Assembly: GCA_943788815.1 (NCBI GenBank)
Contig: CALSRS010000001.1
Coordinates: 1,111,001-1,175,000, forward strand
DNA from: an uncultured Gammaproteobacteria bacterium
GTDB lineage: Bacteria; Pseudomonadota; Gammaproteobacteria; Eutrophobiales; Eutrophobiaceae
DNA length: 64,000 bases
Direction of reading: 5' to 3'
Shown here in pieces: positions 19,333 to 28,835 of this stretch; within the stretch, counting starts at the first letter, position 1, and each line of letters opens with the position of its first letter. Position numbers and translations under genes: made by a program. The notes under the pieces are model-generated. The model had not been told where the DNA came from and did no database searches. It was given only the letters and a program-made list of their open reading frames with translations.

Positions 19333-21727
19333 GGCCAGGGGCCCTCCTCTTCTGAAATGGTGTGCTATCAATGATCGCCAGGATCATTGATGAAAGTTTG
19401 AAATCATTTTCTGCAGATTTGTTCATAATAGAACGCATTACCGGGGCATCGCGATAATCCACGCCTCTACCCAATGCGTAGGTCATTAATTTTTCAATGG
19501 CCGTCAAGAGAAAATCTTCCTTTCTCTTCTCTATCAGGACTTCTCTCAACTCTGCCAATCCATTAAACGGCGTACCATCAGGCAGTGTACCCGTAGAATC
19601 TATGGAGGAGTCAGATGCCGCATCGACAGTTCTCCACTTACCAATTGCATCATAATTTTCAAGTGCAAAACCAAGAGGGTCCATTACTTTATGACAACTT
19701 GCACATACAGGGTTGGCTCGATGTTGTTCCATTTGCTGACGCATATTCAGAACTTTACCTGCGTCATTAGTATTACGTAACGCGGGGATATTGGCTGGTG
19801 GTGGCGGCGGCGGTGCTCCAAGAATATTCTCCAGGATCCATTTGCCTCTTATAGTCGGTGCAGTCCGGTTTGGATAAGAAGTCACTGTAAGAATACTACC
19901 CTGGCCTAACAAGCCTCCTCTGCTTGGATCCGGCAGAGTTACTTTTCTGAAGTGACTTCCATAGACATTGGGAATACCGTAATGCCTCGCCAGCCTTTCG
20001 TTAATGAATGTGTAATCGGCATCAATCAATTCCATCATTGATCTATCGTTCCGAAAAATGTAATCAAAAAAGTATTCTGTCTCATTTTGAAAAGCCTGCC
20101 TGAGGTTATCTTCAAAATAGGGAAACAGATCAGTATTTGGTGAGGCAACGTTTAATCTTCCCAGGTGCAACCATTGTGAAGCAAAACTACTAATGATCGC
20201 TTCTGATCTGGGATTAGATAACATACGTTGAACTTGCTGCCTTAGTACCGCAGGTTGCGAAAGCCTGCCAGACTCCGCCAGAGACAATAACTCATCATCA
20301 GGAATAGAACGCCACAGGAAAAATGATAATTCGCTGGCAAGTTCCAGATCCGAGATATTAAATATCTCGCCAGGTTTTACATCATCTGGGCGTTCTACTA
20401 TAAGAAATAAAAATTCAGGCCCTGCAAGCATACGTTCAATGGCTATACCTATCCCTTCTTCAAAACTGACGGATTTCCCCTGATGATAAAAGGACATTAA
20501 ATCGCGGATCTCCTGGTCAGTCGGTGGCCGACGATATGCCCTGTGTGCCAGATTAGATAATATTTTTCTGGCGCAGCCTTCATCATTATTATTTCTCGGC
20601 TCGCAAATCAGGACTTTATCCCTGCTTGCAGTCCGGCCAATTCCTTTTGCATTATAGGGACCACCAATGGCCACAGTATGAACAGCGGGCACACCACCCT
20701 TGTATTGTGCATAGTCATAGAGTGTATGAAGTGGGTATTCAGGTTCTTCCGGGACTGTCGATTCTTTCAACAAGGTTACCGTTAACTTGTGCATGCCTGC
20801 CTTGGATGTAAAACGTGCCTCCAGGGCATTATCAGCTGTTCTCTCATAGTGCTCCTGCGCAACATCACCGGATGTGCCTGATGAAAATATCCCAGCTGAC
20901 TGACCATGTTTTTCACCACCAATAGTGATCAACTTAATTCTTTCGTCATCAAGGCGTATATCAAATTGATAAGGTTCGGTTAATCCTCTAATGTATTCCC
21001 TTGAGTTTCGCTGCAGTTTAATCTGTACTACGTACTCACCCTCCATGGGAAAATAATGATTGACCGATGTGCCACCCATAGAACCAAATGGCATGTCTTC
21101 CCCCATGCGGTCATCCTGCATCAAATAGCCGGAGACAGTATAGATATCAAAAACTGGTTGCATCTCAGGTTCACCGAGTGCACGTTTCCTGACTTTCCTG
21201 GCTGCTGAAATGTATTGCTCTGCCAGTAATGGTGACAGTGTCAAAACCTCACCGATATTATCAAACCCATACATGGTGTCATCAGAAGGCAAGATAGTGT
21301 CATCAGAGATCTCAACTGCAAGCAAGTCACGGACAGAATTTATATATTCCGTTTTATTTAACCGACGAATCGACGGACCACCTGGTCTTGGATTAGTCAT
21401 CGCCACATGATCAAGCGATGACTCAATATAGTTTGCTACATTGTCGTAAGTAGTAGCATCCGGTCTTGGCATGCCTGAAGGTGGCATGGACCTGGCCTTA
21501 AGTTTGCGAAGAACTTTTTCCCAGACTTCTGCATCCTCATCGATCTTGCCAGTATCTACTCCCTGGAGTGAGAGCCCTGCAGTTCGCAATGCATCATTAT
21601 GGCAGCCTACACAATATTGATTGATGGTGGCCTGATGAGCAGCACTCTCAATAGTTTGTTGAGCTCTGAGACCCATACTCAGCAAAAAACAAAATGATAT
21701 TAGGACAATCCTTGGAAATAAGGCCAT
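19319..21727 (-). CDS. Exported di-haem PSCyt/PSD protein (cassette 3)
   Basis: 802 residues, signal peptide (MALFPRIVLISFCFLLSMG..., cleavage near RAQQ). First CxxCH at C39-H43 (CVGCH), second CxxCH (CASCH) about 128 residues from the end within the DUF1588 segment. DUF1587, DUF1595 and DUF1592 segments lie between, DUF1585 at the end. First gene of cassette 3, with a promoter-like element at 21774-21802. The Gly- and Pro-rich run GAPPPPPPANIP before the second haem site is a linker shared by all copies. Confidence 0.92.
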   Translation of the reverse strand: MALFPRIVLISFCFLLSMGLRAQQTIESAAHQATINQYCVGCHNDALRTAGLSLQGVDTGKIDEDAEVWEKVLRKLKARSMPPSGMPRPDATTYDNVANYIESSLDHVAMTNPRPGGPSIRRLNKTEYINSVRDLLAVEISDDTILPSDDTMYGFDNIGEVLTLSPLLAEQYISAARKVRKRALGEPEMQPVFDIYTVSGYLMQDDRMGEDMPFGSMGGTSVNHYFPMEGEYVVQIKLQRNSREYIRGLTEPYQFDIRLDDERIKLITIGGEKHGQSAGIFSSGTSGDVAQEHYERTADNALEARFTSKAGMHKLTVTLLKESTVPEEPEYPLHTLYDYAQYKGGVPAVHTVAIGGPYNAKGIGRTASRDKVLICEPRNNNDEGCARKILSNLAHRAYRRPPTDQEIRDLMSFYHQGKSVSFEEGIGIAIERMLAGPEFLFLIVERPDDVKPGEIFNISDLELASELSFFLWRSIPDDELLSLAESGRLSQPAVLRQQVQRMLSNPRSEAIISSFASQWLHLGRLNVASPNTDLFPYFEDNLRQAFQNETEYFFDYIFRNDRSMMELIDADYTFINERLARHYGIPNVYGSHFRKVTLPDPSRGGLLGQGSILTVTSYPNRTAPTIRGKWILENILGAPPPPPPANIPALRNTNDAGKVLNMRQQMEQHRANPVCASCHKVMDPLGFALENYDAIGKWRTVDAASDSSIDSTGTLPDGTPFNGLAELREVLIEKRKEDFLLTAIEKLMTYALGRGVDYRDAPVMRSIMNKSAENDFKLSSMILAIIDSTPFQKRRAPGHDDI

Positions 21728-21773
21728 TAAAAACTCCCAGGTAACAATAATTTAAAAAATTTATATTTAAACA

Positions 21774-21802
21774 AGTATATCGACTTTGATTTGAAATATT
21801 AA
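21774..21802 (-). promoter_or_regulatory. Predicted sigma70-type promoter of cassette 3
   Basis: Minus strand: -35 TTAATA, 17-base spacer, -10 TATACT, about 45 bp before the ATG at 21727. The surrounding block, including ATCAAAGTCGATATACTT, recurs almost unchanged before cassette 2 at 27213-27241, which argues that it is functional. Confidence 0.6.
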
Positions 21803-21864
21803 CTGGATCTCCCCGTAAATTAAGGAAAATTTCTGATAAATAAACCTTCGGAATCAGGGATTAA

Positions 21865-21879
21865 CGAGAATCACTCTCA
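21865..21879. promoter_or_regulatory. Dyad site, Fur-box-like (imperfect)
   Basis: CGAGAATCACTCTCA is a near-palindrome similar to the 7-1-7 Fur pattern TGAGAAT-N-ATTCTCA with mismatches. It lies 63 bp upstream of the cassette 3 -35 box; an equivalent site is at 27298-27312 before cassette 2. The distance is atypical for a classical Fur operator, so another regulator or a structural role is possible. Confidence 0.35.
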
Positions 21880-21921
21880 GTAGAGGTAATAACGGATAAA
21901 AATGCTCAAGAATTTGGAGTA

Positions 21922-23403
21922 TTAGCGAGGCGTTATTGCATCCATTTCTTCTATACTGATAGGGCTAGCACCAAGCTTTTCCAGCAGTTCGACGGTACTG
22001 TCATGTCTACCATAAAGACCACGTCGCCTTAATACGGGGCTAATCCCTGAAGCCATAGTCCAGGGGGTTTCTCCGAATTTATCAGCAACAGTCACGCTAG
22101 CACCTTTATCGGCCAAATACTGGACAACTTCATCAGCACCGGTAAATGCCGCCATGTGCATTGCAGTTTGGCCATCCTTGTTTGTAGCGTTGAGATCAAC
22201 ACCCAATTCCACGGCCGCCTTAGCGGCATGGAAAGAATTAATGATGCTCTGTTTATCCGGGACATTCGCATTCTTATAGGCGCATGAGCCTATGCAAGCC
22301 ACCCTGGCCGCTGCCATAAGGGGAGTAATCCCCCCATCAGAGTTCAAACCAGGATCTGCCTCATATTCAGCCAATAGATGCATAAGATCTACATCAACTG
22401 AAAAAGCGGCAAGCATAAAAGGCGTCGCTTTGGTCATTTTTAATGGTCCAACATCAGGACCGAGCATATTATTTTTTGCTATCTGCACATTGGGATCTGC
22501 GCCGGCTTGCAAGAGTGCCTTTGTTAAATTATGCATATTTTGGGGACGAACACGATACGCAGGATCATATCGGATGCCGTTAACGACTGACATTCCACGC
22601 CGGATTGAATAGTGTAATGGTGTAATCCCATATTCATCCATTGAGTTTATATCGGCACCACGCTCCAATAAATATAGGGATAAGGCTTCATGACCACCTG
22701 CCGCCGCAATCACCAGTGAGTTACCATATTTGTCTGTCGCCTCATTGGGATCAGCACCTGCATCCAGTAAAACACGAGTCGTTTCCACATCACCTGAACG
22801 TGCAGCAAACAACAATGGGGTGAAACCATTTTTTGTCTTTTTACTAATGTCAGCACCATGTTCGATCAGGGATTTTACAATATTTGAATTACCTTCCGTA
22901 GCAGCCCACATCAATGCTGTTTGGCCATTTCTATTCTCATGGACATCAATCTTCGCACCGCTTTTAAGCAGTTGCAGTACGGCATTATCTGCGCCTCGCC
23001 TGGCACAATTCATTAAGACAGTTTCACCTGTCCACAAGGTGGCACTGGCATCAGCCCCCGCTTTTAATAGCAACTCAATCATGCCTGGGCTTTTATTGGT
23101 ACAGGCAAGATAGGCAGGGGTGACACCATAATCATTTGCAAGATTTGTATCAGCACCAGCATTAATAAGTAGATTGGCTATCTCGACTTCATCCCAATGG
23201 GCGGCCCATTGCAATGCAGTCGTCCCATCCATTTCAGATTGATTTACATCTGCCTTTTGTTTCAGCACGGCACGAACGCCTGTAATATCACGATCCTTAA
23301 CCGCCTCTATGAGCTGATATTCTTCACTGGCAAGGAGTGATTGCGATACCAGTAAAACACCAAACGCAAGATAAGCTAAATTCCAATTCATAGACATTCC
23401 CAC
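21922..23403 (-). CDS. Exported ankyrin-repeat protein (cassette 2)
   Basis: 493 residues from GTG at 23403 (GAGGA 7 bases upstream); in-frame ATGs at 23397 and 23391 are alternatives, the last with its own GGGA. A signal segment (WNLAYLAFGVLLVSQSLLAS) precedes about ten ankyrin repeats. The inserted loop carries ACIGSCAY, the CxxxC pair conserved in all three paralogues. The C-terminus ends with ITPR, lacking the PPPPGQ tail of the other two. It follows the DUF1552 gene by 20 bp and closes cassette 2. Confidence 0.9.
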   Translation of the reverse strand: MGMSMNWNLAYLAFGVLLVSQSLLASEEYQLIEAVKDRDITGVRAVLKQKADVNQSEMDGTTALQWAAHWDEVEIANLLINAGADTNLANDYGVTPAYLACTNKSPGMIELLLKAGADASATLWTGETVLMNCARRGADNAVLQLLKSGAKIDVHENRNGQTALMWAATEGNSNIVKSLIEHGADISKKTKNGFTPLLFAARSGDVETTRVLLDAGADPNEATDKYGNSLVIAAAGGHEALSLYLLERGADINSMDEYGITPLHYSIRRGMSVVNGIRYDPAYRVRPQNMHNLTKALLQAGADPNVQIAKNNMLGPDVGPLKMTKATPFMLAAFSVDVDLMHLLAEYEADPGLNSDGGITPLMAAARVACIGSCAYKNANVPDKQSIINSFHAAKAAVELGVDLNATNKDGQTAMHMAAFTGADEVVQYLADKGASVTVADKFGETPWTMASGISPVLRRRGLYGRHDSTVELLEKLGASPISIEEMDAITPR

Positions 23404-23423
23404 ACAGGTTTCCTCATTACAGT

Positions 23424-24764
23424 TTAGACAGACAAAAGATCCAGCCTACCGTTACTATCTCCGAATTTTTCCACTGGTATTTCAAACTTATCAAGCAAGG
23501 TCATATACAGGTTTGCAACCGGAGTTCTTTCTGGATATTTAATATGCTTTCCACCCTTGAGCTTTCCTGCGCCACCGCCAAACAATACTATTGGCAGGTT
23601 TTGCATTAAGTGATCATTTCCATCACTGATACTTGAACCGTACATAATTATCAAATTATCCAACAGTGTGCCATCCACATCTTCAGTAGCACGCAGTTTA
23701 TCAAGATAGTAGCTTAGTAATTCAGAATGATAGTGGTTAATCTTGGTGAGTTTAGCTAACTTTTCAGGATTACTTTGATGGTGCGACAAGGAGTGATGTA
23801 CGTCCGGGACGCCAATCTCTTTATAGGTTCGATTACTTTGTTCAGGCCCAGTCATTAAAGTGATCGTCCTTGTCATATCTGTTTGGAAAGCCAAAACCTG
23901 AAGATCAAACATTAATTTCAAATGATCAGAAAATTCTGATGGCAGCCCTGTAGGACGTTCCACCGAAGGAATTTCTCGTGATGACTGTTGCTCAGCCATT
24001 TGAATTCGTCGTTCAACATCCCGCATACCATCAAGATACTCGGTCAGCCTGAGCTTATCTTCAGCGCCCACTCTCGTCATTAAGCGAGATGCCGCATTCG
24101 TAACAGAATCCAGTAAACTTTTGTCCTTTTTGATTCTAACTAACCGTACCTCTGAATCAGTGCTGCTACTGTCACCAAACAGTCTTTCAAACACAGCCCT
24201 GGGCCGGTATTCAATTGGTAAAGGTGTAGTAGGTGTGCGCCATGACACCGTACTCATATACGCACAATTCCAACCATTTTCACATTTCCCAACAATGTCG
24301 TTGGTGTGTAGCCCAAGCTCAAGGGACGCAAGCTGGGTATGTTGACTAAATTCCTTTGCAATGATCTGATCTATGGATACGCCTGTTTGCCCCTGTTGCA
24401 ATGGATGGACTCCAGTAAGAAAGACACCAGCAGCGCGCTCATGAGGTGCAACTTCACCTTCGCCAGGCAATGCATCACCTTCATTATTATCAAGACCACT
24501 AAGCACCAGCATCTGATCTTTGAAACGAGTGAGCGGTTGTAATGCGGGACTTAATTCATAGGATGCACCCGTTAATTTTGGGGTCCAGGTCTCCATATTC
24601 ATACCATTGGGGGCATAAATAACAGAAAACCGAGGCGCTGCCTTCAGCTTCTCTTTTGATAATGCCAATGCCGGTGTCATCGCATCCAATAACGGCAGGG
24701 CAACACTTGCTCCCATTCCGCGTAAAAAAGTACGGCGGGGAATTGATTTTTTAAATATCATCAT
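23424..24764 (-). CDS. DUF1552 (HXXSHH) family Tat-exported protein (cassette 2)
   Basis: 446 residues. Twin arginines R10-R11 in SIPRRTFLRG, then a hydrophobic stretch (Tat signal). Cys161 and Cys167 may form a disulfide. HHSLSHH occupies residues 323-329 and defines the HXXSHH family. The YGSSISDGNDH segment near residue 380 recalls metal-site segments of alkaline-phosphatase-like proteins, but this is only a resemblance. The ATG overlaps the preceding di-haem gene stop by 14 nt, indicating translational coupling. Confidence 0.9.
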   Translation of the reverse strand: MMIFKKSIPRRTFLRGMGASVALPLLDAMTPALALSKEKLKAAPRFSVIYAPNGMNMETWTPKLTGASYELSPALQPLTRFKDQMLVLSGLDNNEGDALPGEGEVAPHERAAGVFLTGVHPLQQGQTGVSIDQIIAKEFSQHTQLASLELGLHTNDIVGKCENGWNCAYMSTVSWRTPTTPLPIEYRPRAVFERLFGDSSSTDSEVRLVRIKKDKSLLDSVTNAASRLMTRVGAEDKLRLTEYLDGMRDVERRIQMAEQQSSREIPSVERPTGLPSEFSDHLKLMFDLQVLAFQTDMTRTITLMTGPEQSNRTYKEIGVPDVHHSLSHHQSNPEKLAKLTKINHYHSELLSYYLDKLRATEDVDGTLLDNLIIMYGSSISDGNDHLMQNLPIVLFGGGAGKLKGGKHIKYPERTPVANLYMTLLDKFEIPVEKFGDSNGRLDLLSV

Positions 24765-27165
24765 GACTGGTTACCCTCCTCATTTGAAACGGTGTGCTTT
24801 CGATAATCGCGTTGATTAACGCTGATATTCGATACTCTTCAGACGCTGCTTGCTTAATTATTGAACGCATAAAGGAGGCATCAGTATGCTCAACCTCGCG
24901 CCCTAAGGCATAAATAAGTAATTTTTCCACTACAGTATGTATAAAATCATAACTTCGTTTTTCCAGTAGCACCTGTCTTAATCCAGCAGGTCCAACAAAA
25001 GGTGTACTGTCAGGCAATTCTCCTGAGGCATTAATGGCTGAACCAGAAGCAGCATCTATAGTGCGCCACTTACCAATACCGTCATAATTTTCCAACGCAA
25101 AACCCAGAGGGTCCATTACTTTGTGACAACTTGCACATACCGGGTTAGAGCGATGTTGCTCCATCTGTGCGCGCATAGACAATACTTCGCCATCATCATT
25201 TTTATCTCTGAGACCAGGAATATTCGGTGGTGGTGCCGGCGGTGGCGCACTAAGGATATTTTCTAATACCCATTTTCCACGAATGGTGGGGGCCGTACGA
25301 TTGGCATAGGAGGTTATAGTTAAAATACTTCCCTGACCTAACAGGCCACCACGGGAGGGATCCGATAAGGTAACCTTACGAAAATGACTGCCATGAATAT
25401 CTGGAATATCATAATGTTTGGCGAGGAGTTCATTCACAAACGTGTAATCTGCGTTCAGGAGTTCCAGTAGTGGACGATCCTCCCTGAGGATATATTCAAT
25501 AAATAACTTGGTTTCCGTCTGAAATGCCTGTCGCAGATTGTCCGTAAAGTACGGAAATAAATCAGCGTCTGGGTCTGCTGCATTTAATCTACCCAAATTC
25601 AGCCACTGCGATGCGAAGTTATCAATGAGTGCTTGTGATCTTGGATCCTCAAGCATGCGTTCAAGCTGCTGTTTCAATACTTTGCTGTTTTTGAGTTTTC
25701 CGGTTTCAGCAATATCCAGCAAGATGTCATCTGGAAAACTACTCCAGAGAAATAAAGACATTCGGGTAGCAAGCTCATTGTCTGAAATTGAAAAAATTTC
25801 TCCAGGCACCACGTTTTCAGGCAGGTCTTCAATCAGAAATAAAAATTCCGGTCCTGCCAGAATTCGTTCAATCGCCAGACCTATCCCCTCATCAAAACTC
25901 CCTTCAGCTTGCCCCTGTTTAAAAAAATACATCAAATCGTCCATTTCGGCCTGGCCAGGTGTAGCGCGATAGGCACGTTTTGCCAGATTTCTCAGGATTT
26001 TTGTAGCACACTCATCGTCATTTAAGTTTTTTGGTTGGCAAGTGAAAATCTTCTTACGACTAGCCGTCTCGCTAATTCCATTGTTATTAAACGGTCCTCC
26101 AATAGAAACCGATCGAACCTCAGGATTCCCCCCCTTGAACTGCGCATGATCATAGTGGGTCGGTTCAGGATACAAAGGCGTTTCATCAATTGCAGTATCC
26201 TGCAAAAAGGCCGCAGTCAATTTATGATTACCAGCCTTAGCATTAAATCTAACATTCAATGTTGTATCGAAGTAACGTTCATAGGCCTCCTGAGCAACAT
26301 CTCCCTGTGCTGCTGTGGAATATATCCCGGCAGATCTCCCTTTCTTTTCACCACCGACACTAAATACTTTAAGGCGCTCACCATTTAGTCGTACATCTAA
26401 TAGATGGGGATAGTCCTGCAGACCACGAATATAATCACGAGAATTTTTTTGCAATCGTATCTGTACTTCATATTCACCTTCCAATGGAAAATAGTGTTGA
26501 ATAGCCATACCACCGCGAGTACCAAATGCCAACTCCTCGTTCATCCTGTCTTCTTGCCTGGTGGTCGTAGATATTGAGTAGACCTCAAATTCGGGCTGCA
26601 TTCCTGAATCACCAATTGCGAGATGCCGAACTTTTCGGGCTGCAGAGATATATTGCTCCGCCAATAAAGGCGATAAAGTTAATGCTGTTCCAATATTTTC
26701 AAAACCAAACATGGTGTCATCTGGTGGTAATAATGACTCTCCATTCACTTCAAGGGCGAGAAGATCTCGTACGGCATTAGTGTATTCTGTGCGATTAATT
26801 CGCCGCATGGAGGGCTTACCCGGGTAAGGGTTTTCCAGAGAATGATTGTCTAGCTCAGACTCCAGGTAGCTTGAGATTTTTTCATAAGTAACCAAGTCTG
26901 GTCGAGGCATCCCGAGAGGAGGCATGGCTCTGGCTTTGAGTTTTCGTAAAACTTTTTCCCAGATTTCAGCATCTTCACCAACGCGACTAGTATCTATACC
27001 CTGGAGAGTAAGACCGGCTGTTCGTAGTGCATCATTATGACAGCCTACACAATATTGATTAACTGTGGCTTGATGTGTTGCCCCCTCGCTAACTCGTTGA
27101 GCACTCGCATCCAGGCTGAGTATCAAACAAAATGTTATCAGGCCTATCCTTGAAAACACGGTCAT
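24751..27165 (-). CDS. Exported di-haem PSCyt/PSD protein (cassette 2)
   Basis: 804 residues, Sec signal peptide ending near DASAQ. CxxCH at C39-V-G-C42-H43 and a second CASCH about 128 residues from the C-terminus. The order DUF1587, DUF1595, DUF1592, DUF1588, DUF1585 matches its paralogues, with strongly conserved blocks such as RGGLLGQGSILTITSYANRT. First gene of cassette 2, with a promoter-like element and a dyad upstream. A periplasmic redox function is inferred from the haem sites. Confidence 0.92.
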   Translation of the reverse strand: MTVFSRIGLITFCLILSLDASAQRVSEGATHQATVNQYCVGCHNDALRTAGLTLQGIDTSRVGEDAEIWEKVLRKLKARAMPPLGMPRPDLVTYEKISSYLESELDNHSLENPYPGKPSMRRINRTEYTNAVRDLLALEVNGESLLPPDDTMFGFENIGTALTLSPLLAEQYISAARKVRHLAIGDSGMQPEFEVYSISTTTRQEDRMNEELAFGTRGGMAIQHYFPLEGEYEVQIRLQKNSRDYIRGLQDYPHLLDVRLNGERLKVFSVGGEKKGRSAGIYSTAAQGDVAQEAYERYFDTTLNVRFNAKAGNHKLTAAFLQDTAIDETPLYPEPTHYDHAQFKGGNPEVRSVSIGGPFNNNGISETASRKKIFTCQPKNLNDDECATKILRNLAKRAYRATPGQAEMDDLMYFFKQGQAEGSFDEGIGLAIERILAGPEFLFLIEDLPENVVPGEIFSISDNELATRMSLFLWSSFPDDILLDIAETGKLKNSKVLKQQLERMLEDPRSQALIDNFASQWLNLGRLNAADPDADLFPYFTDNLRQAFQTETKLFIEYILREDRPLLELLNADYTFVNELLAKHYDIPDIHGSHFRKVTLSDPSRGGLLGQGSILTITSYANRTAPTIRGKWVLENILSAPPPAPPPNIPGLRDKNDDGEVLSMRAQMEQHRSNPVCASCHKVMDPLGFALENYDGIGKWRTIDAASGSAINASGELPDSTPFVGPAGLRQVLLEKRSYDFIHTVVEKLLIYALGREVEHTDASFMRSIIKQAASEEYRISALINAIIESTPFQMRRVTSHDDI

Positions 27166-27212
27166 TTATATAACCCCCAGTGAAAACAATCTTTAAAGAA
27201 TTCAGACAAATA

Positions 27213-27241
27213 AGTATATCGACTTTGATATGCAATATTAA
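27213..27241 (-). promoter_or_regulatory. Predicted sigma70-type promoter of cassette 2
   Basis: Minus strand: -35 TTAATA, 17-base spacer, -10 TATACT, about 48 bp before the start at 27165. It is almost identical to the element before cassette 3, as is the flanking sequence; shared TTAATTATCG/TTAATTTACG-like bases continue upstream. Confidence 0.6.
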
Positions 27242-27292
27242 CTGATTGAACGCGATAATTAAGGAAAATTGGTGGAATGTAAAGACGACTAG

Positions 27293-27318
27293 CTAATTGA
27301 GAATGAGTCTCAGATTAG
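27293..27318. promoter_or_regulatory. Dyad-symmetric site, Fur-box-like
   Basis: The core TGAGAATGAGTCTCA (27298-27312) fits the 7-1-7 Fur pattern with one mismatch. Outer arms CTAAT and ATTAG extend the symmetry to about 26 bp. It lies between the cassette 1 ankyrin stop and the cassette 2 promoter, 57 bp upstream of the -35. It could be an operator or a short RNA hairpin. Confidence 0.4.
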
Positions 27319-27353
27319 GGAGATTTAGACAATATATTCGTTGGTAATTGCAG

Positions 27354-28832
27354 TTATTGGCCTGGTGGGGGAGGAGATCGATCATCCATTTGATCACGAC
27401 TGACAACTTTTGCACCCAATTTCAATAGCAATTGTGCAGTACTTTCGTGTTTCCCATACAGTCCCTGGTATCGAATCACAGGGCTAATCCCCGAGGCCAT
27501 ACTCCAGGGGGTTTCACCATAATTGTCTGATACATTCACATCTGCCCCCTGATCAGCAAGGAACTGGACAATATCATCAGCACCGATAAATGCGGCCATA
27601 TGCATTGCAGTTTGACCCTTTTCTGTCCTGGCATTGATATCGACCCCCATATTCACTGCGGCCTTAACCGCCTCAAGTGCAAGGCGGTTCTTTTCGCTGT
27701 TCGACTGATTGCCTCCCTGAAATGCACAAGACCCAGTACAAGCTGCCTGGGCTGCGGCAATAAGGGGCGTCACCCCCCCCTTCGCAGTAAGACTGGTATC
27801 CGCTTCATATTCAGTTAATAAATGCATCAGTTCCACATCCGATGATAGTGCAGAAAGTATTAATGGTGTTGCATATGTCATTTCAAAAGCACTTCCATCT
27901 GGGCCCAGTCGATGACTTTTCTGAATTTTCGCATTAGGGTCGGCCCCTGCTTCCAGCAAACTTTTGGTCAAGCTTCTCATGTTGTCAGGCCGTACTCGGT
28001 ATACCGCATCGTATCGTACACCGTTAACTGTGGACATCCCGTTTCGAATGGAATTATGTAGTGCGGTCACCCCATACTGATCACTTGAATCAGATTCGGC
28101 AGCTTGTTGTAACAGATAGATTGATAATGCTTCATGACCACTGGCACTAGCAACCACCAGGGAATTGCCTGTCTCAACAGTGCTTTCATTTGGATCTGCG
28201 CCCGCTTCCACTAGCAGTTTTGCAGTTTCCACATCACCGGATATTGCCGCAAACAATAAGGGTGTAAACCCATTACGGGATTCCGTTGAGACTTTTGCCC
28301 CATTTTCGATCAATACCTTAACGACCTCAGCATGCCCCTTCGCTGCTGCCCACATCAGCACGGTCTGCCCTTTCTCTTGCTCAGTTGCATTAGCATCTGC
28401 CCCAGCATCAAGCAATAATTTAACCGCAGCAGCCGCACCTCTACTCGCACAATTCATTAAGGGGGTTTCACCTGACCAAAGTTTTGTATTGGTAGTAGCA
28501 CCAGCATTCAATAGTGCTTCGACCATGTCTGTATTTTTATTCGTACAGGCAAGGTATAAGGGTGTCACGCCATATGCATTGGCAAGATTTGTATCAGCAT
28601 TGTTTTGAATCAAGAGTTTTGCTATTTCCTGGTTATCCCAGTGGGCTGCCCAATGTAGCGCAGAGGTTCCATCATTATCGGTATGATTTACATCGACTCC
28701 CTGTTTAAGCATAGCCGAAACATCGTCAATATTTCCCTGTTTGGCCGAGGTCACTAACGATAATTGCGCCATTGCCAATACACCATGAACTAACAGGCCA
28801 ATTGTTAAAAATATATTTAGATGTGTCTTCAT
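27354..28832 (-). CDS. Exported ankyrin-repeat protein (cassette 1)
   Basis: 492 residues with a signal peptide ending near VLAMAQ, then about ten ankyrin repeats and a tail ending PPPPGQ as in the cassette 3 copy. ACTGSCAF gives the conserved CxxxC pair in the inserted loop. It begins 3 bp after the DUF1552 stop, the tightest spacing of the three. Ankyrin repeats mediate protein contacts, so it may organise the two redox-type partners in the periplasm; this is inference. Confidence 0.9.
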   Translation of the reverse strand: MKTHLNIFLTIGLLVHGVLAMAQLSLVTSAKQGNIDDVSAMLKQGVDVNHTDNDGTSALHWAAHWDNQEIAKLLIQNNADTNLANAYGVTPLYLACTNKNTDMVEALLNAGATTNTKLWSGETPLMNCASRGAAAAVKLLLDAGADANATEQEKGQTVLMWAAAKGHAEVVKVLIENGAKVSTESRNGFTPLLFAAISGDVETAKLLVEAGADPNESTVETGNSLVVASASGHEALSIYLLQQAAESDSSDQYGVTALHNSIRNGMSTVNGVRYDAVYRVRPDNMRSLTKSLLEAGADPNAKIQKSHRLGPDGSAFEMTYATPLILSALSSDVELMHLLTEYEADTSLTAKGGVTPLIAAAQAACTGSCAFQGGNQSNSEKNRLALEAVKAAVNMGVDINARTEKGQTAMHMAAFIGADDIVQFLADQGADVNVSDNYGETPWSMASGISPVIRYQGLYGKHESTAQLLLKLGAKVVSRDQMDDRSPPPPGQ

Positions 28833-28835
28833 TGA

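Noticed and set aside
25538..28608. Antisense frames of 106-147 codons opposite the haem and ankyrin genes (for example 25538-25972, 28165-28608)
   Set aside because: They are shadows of conserved coding genes on the minus strand, with low-complexity Ser/Ala-rich products.
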